A stretch of 37,544 nucleotides of DNA from Thermoflexales bacterium (GTDB taxonomy: Bacteria > Chloroflexota > Anaerolineae > J036 > Brachytrichaceae): positions 1-37,544 of the forward strand of contig JANWUW010000073.1 in NCBI GenBank assembly GCA_025057935.1, given 5' to 3'. This document shows, piece after piece, positions 1 to 7,614 of the stretch. The notes beneath the pieces were generated by a model. It ran no database searches, was not told where the DNA came from, and saw only the letters and a list, made by a program, of their open reading frames with translations. The stretch's first letter is position 1. Each line of letters begins with the position of its first letter. The position numbers were made by a program, and so were the translations under genes.

Positions 1-467
1 ATGCCGTTCAGCAAGATGAGCGCGAAGTACGTCGTTTGCGTGCGCTTGGGCAGCCATGCAAACACGATGCTGAGCGCTGCAGCAAGAACCGAAGCAAAGA
101 AGCGCAGTTGGTGCTCCGCGTCGCGAAAAGCCGTCAGGATAGCAGGATAGCTTGGCAGCCCGAGCGCCGCTACCAAGAGCCCGACCAACGCGCCCCATCC
201 TCCGCCGACACCGTGCGCGAGCAACAGCGCAGAGACCCATAGCGGCAGCAGAAACCACTCGTTCCAGAAAATACCCGCGCCCGGGGTGTAGTTGGTGAAC
301 ACGGCGAGGTCGTGTGCGCTGAGCGTGAGCGCAGCGGTGTGGTGCGATGCCCATGGCGCGAAGTGCCCAACGAGCAGCGCGAAACCGACGCCCGCAATCA
401 CTCCTCGCTTGCTAAGGCGGAGGGGCTTCTTCGTGATAGATGTTCCTTCGAGGCGGGAAGAACTCAC
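1..467 (-). CDS. Membrane protein, C-terminus cut by window edge
   Basis: An open minus-strand frame runs from a GTG at 465-467 to the left edge (155 codons) with no stop. It is the first possible start after an in-frame TAA at 474-476, and GAGGAGG lies 10 nt upstream, so the start is well supported. After a short basic N-terminus (KKPLRLSKR) come a hydrophobic segment (GVIAGVGFALLVGHF), a soluble stretch with TNYTPGAGIFWNEW, two more hydrophobic segments (LLPLWVSALLLAHGV and GALVGLLVAALGL), and a fourth near the edge (FFASVLAAALSIVFAWL). It looks like a polytopic inner-membrane protein. The gene is last in the minus-strand operon, 21 nt after the alcohol dehydrogenase. I do not recognise the family and the 3' end is missing, so no function is assigned. 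Confidence 0.7.
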   Translation of the reverse strand, partial: MSSSRLEGTSITKKPLRLSKRGVIAGVGFALLVGHFAPWASHHTAALTLSAHDLAVFTNYTPGAGIFWNEWFLLPLWVSALLLAHGVGGGWGALVGLLVAALGLPSYPAILTAFRDAEHQLRFFASVLAAALSIVFAWLPKRTQTTYFALILLNG

Positions 468-488
468 GGGTGGTTAGCCTCCTCGCGG

Positions 489-1652
489 CTAGAGCGCGCG
501 CATCAACATCCGCACGCGGTCTTCTTGCGCGAGTGCGATGGGATTGGAGCGCATGCTGTTGGCTTGCGCTGCGCGCTCGGCGAGCATCGGCACGTCCTCC
601 ACGCGCATGCCATACGCGCTGAGCGGTGGGATGGGCAGGTCGCGCACCAGTGCGTGCAACCACGCAATGCCCTCCTCCACGCTTGCCTGAGCGCGCCCAG
701 TGAGCATCTGCGCAATCTCTGTGAACCGCGCCAAGATTGGCGAAGCAGGCATGCGCGCCTGGATGAGGCGAGCGTTTTCCTCGAACACGAATGGCAACAA
801 TCGGGCGCACACTGCGCCGTGAGGAGCGTCGAAGGTGCCGCCGATTGGTGCAGCGAAGCCATGCACAGCGCCAAGCCCAGCGTTAGCAAGCGCCATGCCG
901 CTGAACAGGCTTGCTAGGCTCATGTCGCTGCGTGCTTCAAGATCGTCAGGGTGCGACACTGCGCGTCGCAGCGCGCGTGCAGCGCGTGGGATCGCCTCGC
1001 GGCAGAGCGCGTCGGTGAGCGGGTTGGCGCGTGTGGAGACGAACGCCTCGATGAGCTGCGTGAGCGCGTCCATGCCGCTGGCAGCAGTGAGCGACGGTGG
1101 CAGCGTGACGCACAGCGCGGGGTCAACAATCGCAATGCGCGGCAGCATGAGCGCGTGCCGCAGGCTGACCTTCACGCGATGCTCGGGCGAGGTCAGCACT
1201 GCGTTGCGCGTCACCTCAGCGCCGCTTCCGGCTGTGGTTGGGATGGCGATGCACGGCAGCGGTGCGCGTTCGAGCGGCTGTGCCTTGCCAATCACCTCAA
1301 GGTAGTCGAGCGGATCGCCCGGGTTGGTGGCAAGCGCGGCAATTGCCTTCGCCGCGTCCATCGCAGCGCCGCCGCCGAAGCCGATTACCACCTCGCAGCG
1401 CATCGCGCGCGCCTGCTCCGCGCCCTGCTGGACTTCGGCGAGGGTAGGCTCGCCAGCAAGGCTCACAAGGCTCACGCGCAGTCCTGCTTCGCGCAAGCTG
1501 TCCAGCAGAGGCTGAGCGCGCGCAGCGTTCCGACCCGTCACGAGCAACACACTGCTGCCCAGCGAAGCTGCTAGCGGGGCAACCTGTGCAGAGGTGCCGA
1601 TGCCGAAGATCACGCGCCCTGCAGTGGCGAATTCAAAGCTGCTCGCGCTCAT
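489..1652 (-). CDS. Iron-containing alcohol dehydrogenase family protein
   Basis: This 387-residue protein has the full length of group III Fe-dependent alcohol dehydrogenases, which are NAD(P)-linked alcohol/aldehyde oxidoreductases. The N-terminal half is a Rossmann-like domain with the dinucleotide motif GFGGGAAMDAAKAIA. PTTAGSGAEVTRNAV follows, then the C-terminal metal domain with GMDALTQLIEAF, GAVHGFAAPIGG and DAPHGAVCARLLP. The last two supply the His metal ligands. The position after DALT is Gln, where many members have His. The start is ATG 1652, which overlaps the stop of the upstream gene (ATGA), indicating translational coupling. A longer reading from 1751 would lie inside that gene and lacks homology-like sequence. 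The substrate cannot be told; maleylacetate-reductase-like or 1-propanol-dehydrogenase-like members are alternatives. Confidence 0.9.
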   Translation of the reverse strand: MSASSFEFATAGRVIFGIGTSAQVAPLAASLGSSVLLVTGRNAARAQPLLDSLREAGLRVSLVSLAGEPTLAEVQQGAEQARAMRCEVVIGFGGGAAMDAAKAIAALATNPGDPLDYLEVIGKAQPLERAPLPCIAIPTTAGSGAEVTRNAVLTSPEHRVKVSLRHALMLPRIAIVDPALCVTLPPSLTAASGMDALTQLIEAFVSTRANPLTDALCREAIPRAARALRRAVSHPDDLEARSDMSLASLFSGMALANAGLGAVHGFAAPIGGTFDAPHGAVCARLLPFVFEENARLIQARMPASPILARFTEIAQMLTGRAQASVEEGIAWLHALVRDLPIPPLSAYGMRVEDVPMLAERAAQANSMRSNPIALAQEDRVRMLMRAL

Positions 1653-2464
1653 GCAGTAGACACCTCGAAGTTCGCTATGAACTGCAGCACGTTGCCGATC
1701 ACCACATGCACTTCGTACGTCCCCGGCGCAAATCCGCCCTCTGGCGCCCACGTGATGTGTCCAATGCCGGTTGCGGCGAGCGGCAACTGCGTCGAGTCAA
1801 AATGTACGCTGTTTCCGTTGTGAAACCACGTATGGCGCAAGAGCGCATTGGGTGGCACGTTGCGATACTCGAAGACGATGAAGATAGATCGCGTGCCGCT
1901 GATAAAGCGCGTGCTTGGGTTGAGCGGCAGTCCACGTTCATCGAGCGCTTCAGCGAGGCCCACAAGCTGCAAGCGCCGTTCAGGAAGTGGTAAATCTGAG
2001 ATTGGCGTGGAGGTTGGTGTGGCGGAGAGTGGCACAAGCTCGATTTCTGGAGCAGATGTGGGAGTGAGTAAAGGCGCACTCGTGGCGAGTTGAAGCGTGG
2101 GCATGGGCATAGGGCTGGGCGTCAGTGTGGGGACGGGCTGTGGCGTCGGTGCTTGCGCTCCGCGCGCTGTGGCTAGCGACCCGGCAAGCGTCATGGCGGT
2201 TGGTGTTACTGAAGAGGGCAATGGCGGCGTGGCTTCAGTCACGCGCACGACCACAGCAGCGATCAGGAGCACCGCTCCCAACGCAAATGCGGCAAGCGCA
2301 CGCATGCCCTGCCTGCTAGAGTGGCGTCGGCTAGCGCGGCGCTGGCTGTAGTAAGCAGCGCGTTTCCCCCGCTGGTGGGCGGCAATAGCGCTCGAGAGAA
2401 AAGCGACGCCGATGGCAAACATGAACAGCGCTGCGAATAGCAGCGCATCGTGGGGCGCACTCAC
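1649..2464 (-). CDS. Two-segment membrane protein with Pro/Thr-rich linker and C-terminal beta domain
   Basis: The gene encodes 271 residues with a GTG start at 2462-2464; no strong Shine-Dalgarno is visible. Residues about 7-28 are hydrophobic (LLFAALFMFAIGVAFLSSAI). A short Arg/Ser-rich loop leads to a second hydrophobic segment at about 55-78 (ALAAFALGAVLLIAAVVV). A low-complexity Pro/Thr/Ser linker (about 80-155) follows, then a compact C-terminal domain ending GTYEVHVVIGNVLQFIANFEV. That last stretch resembles the beta-rich ligand or accessory domains displayed outside the membrane by many Chloroflexi proteins. Both termini are probably extracytoplasmic, with the second segment anchoring the exposed domain. 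It is first in the minus-strand operon and overlaps the dehydrogenase start by 4 nt. The family is not recognised. Confidence 0.75.
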   Translation of the reverse strand: MSAPHDALLFAALFMFAIGVAFLSSAIAAHQRGKRAAYYSQRRASRRHSSRQGMRALAAFALGAVLLIAAVVVRVTEATPPLPSSVTPTAMTLAGSLATARGAQAPTPQPVPTLTPSPMPMPTLQLATSAPLLTPTSAPEIELVPLSATPTSTPISDLPLPERRLQLVGLAEALDERGLPLNPSTRFISGTRSIFIVFEYRNVPPNALLRHTWFHNGNSVHFDSTQLPLAATGIGHITWAPEGGFAPGTYEVHVVIGNVLQFIANFEVSTA

Positions 2465-2667
2465 GACGAGGCAAGTTTAGCAGCACCGCCGATAAGCGCA
2501 CTTAACACGCTGCCCTTGCGAAGTTGGCATTGGATTAAAACTCTCTAAACTGGGCGCGCGGCGTGACCGCGATGTTATACTGCTGTCAAATTTCAGTTTA
2601 GCATCAGTTGACTTTGCGAGCCTTCGCCAAGGGCGAATACACCCAACACAGCACGCAACAGGAGTGA
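2465..2667 (+). promoter_or_regulatory. Divergent intergenic region; candidate suf promoter
   Basis: These 203 nt separate the minus-strand operon from sufC and must hold both promoters. The best plus-strand -10 is TATACT at 2576-2581, but no good -35 is seen at the right spacing. An AT-richer stretch (about 2531-2550) lies upstream. AGGAG at 2660-2664 is the sufC ribosome site. No IscR/SufR-type palindrome was recognised. The promoter call is weak. Confidence 0.3.
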
Positions 2668-3483
2668 ATGACCGTGAGCGCTTGGTTTGAGATCCGCGAT
2701 CTGCACGTCAAGGTTGCCGAGAGCGACCGCGAGATTATCAAAGGCTTGAATCTCTCCATGAACGAGGGCGAGATTCACGCCATCATGGGACCGAACGGCA
2801 GCGGCAAGAGCACACTCGCCTACACGATCGCTGGTCACCCCGGGTATGAAGTCACGGAAGGTGACATCCTTTTCAAAGGGCAAAGCCTTCTGGAGATGGA
2901 GCCAGATGAGCGCAGCCGCTTTGGGGTGTTTCTTGCTTTCCAATACCCGGTGGCGATCTCAGGGGTCACAGTGGCGAATTTCCTGCGCACGGCGATCAAC
3001 GCGCGCATCAAAGCCGAAGCCGCGGCAAAGAACGGTGGTGTGGTGCCTCACGACGTGAAAGGCATCCCCATCCCTGTGTTCACCAAGCAACTGCGCGAGG
3101 CATTGCAATTGCTGAAGGTTGACCAGAGCTTCGCTGGTCGCTACCTCAACGACGGCTTTAGCGGCGGCGAGAAAAAGCGCGCCGAGATTTTGCAAATGGC
3201 GATGCTCAAGCCCGAGCTAGCGATCCTCGACGAGACCGATTCTGGCTTGGACATTGACGCGCTGCGCATCGTCAGCGAGGGCGTGAACACGCTGCACGAC
3301 CAGAACCCTAAGATGGGCGTGCTGGTGATCACGCACTATCAGCGCCTGCTCAACTACATCAAGCCGCAATATGTGCACGTGATGATTGATGGGCGCATCG
3401 TCGAGAGCGGCGGTCCAGAGCTGGCGCTTCATCTTGAGGAGAAAGGTTACGACTGGCTTAAGGAGCCAGAGGCAACGCAGTGA
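2668..3483 (+). CDS. sufC: Fe-S cluster assembly ATPase SufC
   Basis: SufC is the cytosolic ABC-type ATPase that forms the SufBCD scaffold with SufB and SufD, on which Fe-S clusters are built. The 271-residue sequence shows Walker [10 protein letters not shown] (41-49), a Q-loop in LAFQYP, the signature FSGGEKKR (about 167-174), Walker [13 protein letters not shown] and the switch His in VITHYQ. The combination DETDSGLD is typical of SufC rather than transporter ATPases. ATG 2668 has AGGAG only 3 nt upstream; GTG 2674 would have a 9-nt spacing and is a possible alternative start. It is the first gene of the suf operon, and sufB follows after 27 nt. Confidence 0.97.
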   Translation: MTVSAWFEIRDLHVKVAESDREIIKGLNLSMNEGEIHAIMGPNGSGKSTLAYTIAGHPGYEVTEGDILFKGQSLLEMEPDERSRFGVFLAFQYPVAISGVTVANFLRTAINARIKAEAAAKNGGVVPHDVKGIPIPVFTKQLREALQLLKVDQSFAGRYLNDGFSGGEKKRAEILQMAMLKPELAILDETDSGLDIDALRIVSEGVNTLHDQNPKMGVLVITHYQRLLNYIKPQYVHVMIDGRIVESGGPELALHLEEKGYDWLKEPEATQ

Positions 3484-3510
3484 GTTGTGCACGAAGGAGG
3501 GTTGGCAATC

Positions 3511-6141
3511 ATGGCTGAAGGAAAGTCGCAGGTTTCGGTGAACGAGGAATATCTGGAGAAGTATGGCTTCGCCGAGCCAGAGAACTACGTCTTCAAGAGC
3601 CGCAAGGGGCTCGACGAGCAGATCATCAAAGAGATTTCGTGGATGAAGGGCGAGCCAGAGTGGATGACCAAGTTTCGCTTGGCGGCATTCGAGGTGTTCC
3701 GCAAGAAACCTATGCCGAACTGGGGCGGCGAGGCATTGAAGGATATAAACTTCGACGACATCTACTACTACATCAAGCCCACTGATCGTCAAGCGACGAG
3801 CTGGGAGGAGTTACCGCCCGAGATCAAGGAAACTTACGACCGGCTCGGCATTCCAGAGGCAGAGCAGAAGTATCTCGCAGGTGTTGGCGCGCAGTACGAG
3901 TCCGAGGTGGTGTATCACAACCTTGCTAAGGAGCTAGAGGCGAAGGGAGTGATCTTTCTCGACACCGACAGCGCGCTCAAAGAGTATCCAGAGTTGTTTC
4001 GGCAGTACTTCGGCACGATTGTGCCCTACACCGACAACAAGTTTGCGGCGCTGAATAGCGCGGTGTGGTCGGGCGGTTCGTTTATCTACGTCCCGCCGGG
4101 CGTCAAGGTTGAGATGCCGCTGCAGGCGTACTTCCGCATCAACGCGAGGAACGTCGGTCAGTTCGAGCGCACGTTGATCATCGTGGACGAGGGCGCGCAA
4201 GTGCACTACGTGGAAGGCTGCACGGCACCGGTGTATTCGAGCGATTCGCTGCACAGCGCTGTGGTGGAGATCATCGTGAAGAAGGGCGCTCGCTGCCGCT
4301 ACACAACTATCCAGAACTGGTCCACCAACGTTTACAACCTCGTCACGAAGCGCGCCGTTGCCTATGAAGGCGCAACGATGGAATGGGTGGACGGGAATCT
4401 TGGCTGCCTTGCAGAGGGCTCGACTGTGATAACGCCGGCTGGCGTCAAGCCTATCGAAGCGCTAGAAGTGGGCGAGCAGGTGCTTTCTTTCGACGAGCGG
4501 GCAGGGCGGTTGTGTTTCCGCCGAGTTGTGGCGAAGCGCTTCTCGGGTTACCAGCGCGTTTGCACGGTCTCCGTTGGTGAGCGCAGACTGCGCGTGACCG
4601 CGAACCATCCCTTCTACTCGTTTGTTTATCAGCCGGGCGCGCCGAAGAAGCTTGGTCGGTATAGGCTGGCATACGTTCGCGCCGACCAACTCAAGTACGC
4701 AATTGTGCCCCGGACATCGATTGACTACGGCAAGCCGTATGCGCTGGCGATGCCGTCGCTGGAGACCTTTTTCAGCTCACACAATCAGCACGTTTCTCAC
4801 TTCACCGCGTGCCGTCACCGCGAGGCGCGCTTGGCACAGCTCGTGACAACCACAGATGAAATCATGTGGTTGTTCGGTCTATGGCTGGGCGATGGAAACA
4901 TCGAGGTCAAGCAGTCACAAACTGAGGGTGTGATCCGCTGGGCGAAAGTCGGCTTTTCGGTGCCAGCAGGCGACCGAGCGCGAGAGCGCTTGATGTCCGC
5001 CATGGCGACTGTGATGAGCGCGAAGCCGAGCGAGCGCGCGGATGGGCGACACGTGTCGTGGAGCAGCAAGGAATTAGCAGAGCTGTTCCAGCGCAACGGC
5101 TTCAGAGGCGCCTCTGCAACCAAGCGCGTGCCGAGCTGGGTGTGGTCGTTGCCTGAGTCGCAGCGGCTCTCGTTCATCGCTGGCTATCTCGATGCGGACG
5201 GCTATGTTGCTGGCGGCAAGTTCCACTTGAAGTCTGTGAACCGCGCTTTGCTGGAAGATTTTGCTTCGCTGCTTGTCAATCTGGGGATTACGCCGCGCCT
5301 GTATGAGGAGTTCAGTGAGCCGCGAACTGTGACGGTGGCGGGGATTGAGTGCACCGCGCATGGCGCCTACCGACTTAGCTTCGCCCTTGACCCGCGCATT
5401 GTGCGACTTGTGAGTCCTGCTTTGCGACGGAAAGCTGAGCGGCAAATGCGCAAGCTTGCTCGCGGCAGGCGCGTAGGGCGGTCCAAGGTCGCCCTCAGCG
5501 AGGATGTTGAGGTTGTGCGTGTGAAAGTGTCTGAGCCTTCGGAAGAACTAGTGCCGACTTGGGACATTGAAGTGGAAGGCACAGGCAACTTTGTCTCTGA
5601 AGGCTTCATCGTGCACAACTCAAAGCTCACCATGAAGTATCCTGCTGTGTACTTGATGGAGCCCGGCGCGCATGGCGAGATCCTCTCGATTGCCTTTGCG
5701 GGCAAGGGGCAGCACCAAGACGCTGGCGGCAAGATCGTGCATGCCGCGCCGAACACCACCAGCAAGATCATCAGCAAGTCAATCAGCAAGGATGGCGGTC
5801 GCACCAGCTATCGTGGCTTGCTCAAGGTGTACCGCGATGCGGAGAACAGCCGCAGCAACGTGGTTTGCGACGCGCTCTTGCTCGATGAGCGCAGCCGCAG
5901 CGATACGTATCCCTATATCGAGGTGGACACCGACAAGGTGATCATCGGGCATGAAGCCAGCGTCAGCAAGATCGGCGAAGAGCAGCTCTTCTACGCCATG
6001 AGCCGCGGCATCAGCGAAGAAGAGGCGAGCACCATGGTCGTCTCCGGCTTCATCGAGCCGTTGGTGAAGGAGCTGCCGATGGAGTATGCCATGGAGATGA
6101 ATCGCTTGATCGCGCTGCAAATGGAGGGCACCGTTGGCTAA
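3511..6141 (+). CDS. sufB: Fe-S cluster assembly protein SufB with in-frame intein
   Basis: SufB is the scaffold subunit that binds the nascent cluster in the SufBCD complex. ATG 3511 is preferred because AAGGAGG (3494-3500) lies 10 nt upstream; a GTG at 3487 would put that site inside the gene. The 876-residue precursor contains a 405-residue intein (4405-5619). Removing it leaves 471 residues, the normal SufB size. The N-extein has LEKYGFAEPENYVF, typical of SufB, and the Cys of EGCTAP. The C-extein has SKLTMKYPAVYL, the Cys of VVCDALLL (matching the E. coli Cys405 region) and the closing EEASTMVVSGFIEPLVKELP block. Both exteins are intact and in frame, so a functional SufB is expected only after protein splicing. 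Operon position and partners SufC and SufD support the call. Confidence 0.97.
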   Translation: MAEGKSQVSVNEEYLEKYGFAEPENYVFKSRKGLDEQIIKEISWMKGEPEWMTKFRLAAFEVFRKKPMPNWGGEALKDINFDDIYYYIKPTDRQATSWEELPPEIKETYDRLGIPEAEQKYLAGVGAQYESEVVYHNLAKELEAKGVIFLDTDSALKEYPELFRQYFGTIVPYTDNKFAALNSAVWSGGSFIYVPPGVKVEMPLQAYFRINARNVGQFERTLIIVDEGAQVHYVEGCTAPVYSSDSLHSAVVEIIVKKGARCRYTTIQNWSTNVYNLVTKRAVAYEGATMEWVDGNLGCLAEGSTVITPAGVKPIEALEVGEQVLSFDERAGRLCFRRVVAKRFSGYQRVCTVSVGERRLRVTANHPFYSFVYQPGAPKKLGRYRLAYVRADQLKYAIVPRTSIDYGKPYALAMPSLETFFSSHNQHVSHFTACRHREARLAQLVTTTDEIMWLFGLWLGDGNIEVKQSQTEGVIRWAKVGFSVPAGDRARERLMSAMATVMSAKPSERADGRHVSWSSKELAELFQRNGFRGASATKRVPSWVWSLPESQRLSFIAGYLDADGYVAGGKFHLKSVNRALLEDFASLLVNLGITPRLYEEFSEPRTVTVAGIECTAHGAYRLSFALDPRIVRLVSPALRRKAERQMRKLARGRRVGRSKVALSEDVEVVRVKVSEPSEELVPTWDIEVEGTGNFVSEGFIVHNSKLTMKYPAVYLMEPGAHGEILSIAFAGKGQHQDAGGKIVHAAPNTTSKIISKSISKDGGRTSYRGLLKVYRDAENSRSNVVCDALLLDERSRSDTYPYIEVDTDKVIIGHEASVSKIGEEQLFYAMSRGISEEEASTMVVSGFIEPLVKELPMEYAMEMNRLIALQMEGTVG
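4405..5619 (+). other. SufB intein with LAGLIDADG homing endonuclease
   Basis: The insert starts at Cys1 (CLAEGSTVITPAG, block A) after extein GNLG and ends FIVHN before Ser+1 of SKLTMKYP. Splicing residues visible are Cys1, block B Thr65 and His68 (TANHPF), block F (TWDIEVEGTGNFVSEG), and His404-Asn405 with Ser+1. This is a class 1 arrangement. Between them lie two dodecapeptide motifs, LFGLWLGDGN (Asp163) and IAGYLDADGY (Asp265), with both catalytic acidic residues present, so the endonuclease looks intact. The length of 405 residues is normal for a bifunctional intein. SufB is a recurrent intein host, mycobacterial SufB being a well-known case. Self-splicing and DNA cleavage are inferred from motifs. 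Confidence 0.95.
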
Positions 6142-6160
6142 CAGCGCAGGAGCAACCGCC

Positions 6161-7450
6161 ATGTCGCTGCTCGCCCCTATGCTCAAACCAGCGCCGGTGG
6201 TCAAAGCTGGTGAGCTCAGCCGCGAGTTGGTGCAAGCCTACAGCGCTGCGCTGGGCGACCCAGAATGGCTCGCTGATCGGCGCCTTGAGGCTTTTCGCGT
6301 GTTCCGTGACACACCCGCGCCCAATCGCCACGATGAGCTGTGGCGCCGCGTGGACTTGAGCTTGTTCAAGCTCGACCAAATTCTCGCTGCAGTTGACCCA
6401 GTGACCAACGGCTTGTCAATTGATCTGCGCCCGCCGTTGAGCGCCGAGACGCTGCAGGCGCAAGGTGTGATCTTCACCACCTTCGAGGACGCAGCGCGCC
6501 GTCACACTGAGCTCATGCGGCGCTACTTCATGACCGAGTGCGTGAAGGTCACCGACACCTACTTTGCAGCCTTGCATGGCGTGTTTGTGCACGGCGGCGT
6601 GGTGCTTTACGTGCCGGCAGGCGTGAAGATCGAAGCACCGTTTCGCGTCTTCACGCGCATGCGCGCTGACCAGCGCACCGCCTTTGGTCACACACTGGTC
6701 GTGCTCGAGGAGGGCGCGCAGGCGATTCTGATCGAAGACTACGCCACTGACGGCGTGCCTGCCCCCGATGCGCCTCAGGCAATGTACAACGGCGCTGTGG
6801 AGATCATCCTGCACAAAGGCGCGCAGCTCGACTACGTGAGCATCCAAGACTGGGCGCGTAACGTGTACAACTTCACCACCGAGCGCGCCCGCGTGCGCGA
6901 AGGCGCCACCTTGCACTGGGTGATCGGTGGCTTGGGCAGCAAGTTCACCAAGAGCCTCATTGAGGCGGATTTGATCGAGCCGCACGGCACTGCCCTGCTC
7001 AGCGGGGTGTACTTCGCTGACACGCGCCAGCAGTTGCACTACGACACGCAGCAAAACCACATCGCGCCTGCATGCAAGAGCGACTTGCTCTACAAAGCTG
7101 CGCTGCGCGACGAGGCGCGCACCGTGTGGCGCGGCAACATCCGCGTCTTCCCCGGCGCTCAGAAGACGGATGCGTATCAAGCCAATCGCAACCTGCAGCT
7201 CTCCAAGCACAGCCGCGCCGACTCGATCCCCGGCCTGGAGATCGAAGCTGACGACGTGCGCTGCACGCACGGCAGCACGGTGGGCACGCTTGAGGAAGAG
7301 CCGATCTTCTACCTGCGTTCGCGTGGCATCCCCTGCAACGAGGCGCGTCGCTTGGTGATTGAGGGCTTCTTCGCGCCCGTGATCGAGCGCATCCCGCTCG
7401 AAGAGACGCGCGAGCGCTTGCTGGCGGAGATCGCTAAAAAGATCGGCTAA
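6161..7450 (+). CDS. sufD: Fe-S cluster assembly protein SufD
   Basis: SufD is the SufB paralogue that pairs with it and two SufC subunits. ATG 6161 has AGGAG (6148-6152) with an 8-nt spacer. A TTG at 6134 overlapping the sufB end is an unlikely alternative. The 429 residues include the shared beta-helix core with ALHGVFVHGGVVLYVPAGVKIEAPF, the QDWARNVYNF and LGSKFTKS blocks (the latter at the site equivalent to the SufB intein junction, here uninterrupted), DDVRCTHGSTVGTL with the conserved Cys and His, and the C-terminal FYLRSRGIPCNEARRLVIEG. It ends the suf operon; a terminator follows 27 nt after the stop. No SufS, SufU or regulator is in the window. Confidence 0.96.
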   Translation: MSLLAPMLKPAPVVKAGELSRELVQAYSAALGDPEWLADRRLEAFRVFRDTPAPNRHDELWRRVDLSLFKLDQILAAVDPVTNGLSIDLRPPLSAETLQAQGVIFTTFEDAARRHTELMRRYFMTECVKVTDTYFAALHGVFVHGGVVLYVPAGVKIEAPFRVFTRMRADQRTAFGHTLVVLEEGAQAILIEDYATDGVPAPDAPQAMYNGAVEIILHKGAQLDYVSIQDWARNVYNFTTERARVREGATLHWVIGGLGSKFTKSLIEADLIEPHGTALLSGVYFADTRQQLHYDTQQNHIAPACKSDLLYKAALRDEARTVWRGNIRVFPGAQKTDAYQANRNLQLSKHSRADSIPGLEIEADDVRCTHGSTVGTLEEEPIFYLRSRGIPCNEARRLVIEGFFAPVIERIPLEETRERLLAEIAKKIG

Positions 7451-7477
7451 GCCAGCTCAGCGCGCATCAGCTTCTTG

Positions 7478-7508
7478 CGCGGCTGATCGCAAAGATCAGC
7501 CGCGTTTT
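7478..7508 (+). terminator. Intrinsic terminator after sufD
   Basis: An 11-bp perfect GC-rich stem (CGCGGCTGATC, 7478-7488, with GATCAGCCGCG, 7494-7504) encloses the loop GCAAA and is followed by TTTT, then GC and TTT. It lies 27 nt past the sufD stop and separates suf from the nifJ-hox genes. Confidence 0.92.
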
Positions 7509-7546
7509 GCTTTGTGGTGCACCCAAGGCGTGCAACCTGTGCAAGC

Positions 7547-7613
7547 GGCTAGGGCGGAAACTAGCCCTGTGGGGATCAGCAAGGGTAAGCTGGCGAGTAC
7601 AACGTAAGCCAGC
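7547..7613 (+). promoter_or_regulatory. nifJ leader with two hairpins
   Basis: Between the suf terminator and the nifJ ATG, two hairpins can form. One is GGCTAG (7547-7552) with CTAGCC (7561-7566), loop GGCGGAAA. The other is GCTGGC (7589-7594) with GCCAGC (7608-7613), ending one base before ATG 7615. No Shine-Dalgarno sits at normal distance; the nearest is AAGGG at 7581-7585, just upstream of the second hairpin. The hairpin could bring that site close to the start codon. No clear -35/-10 pair was found in the 100-nt leader. Confidence 0.45.
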
Positions 7614-7614
7614 C

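Noticed and set aside
312-917. Plus-strand open frame of 201 codons
   Set aside because: It lies antisense to both the partial membrane gene and the alcohol dehydrogenase, with low-complexity Arg/His/Ala composition and no motif.
951-1574. Plus-strand open frame of 207 codons
   Set aside because: It lies wholly antisense to the iron-containing alcohol dehydrogenase, whose motifs are clear.
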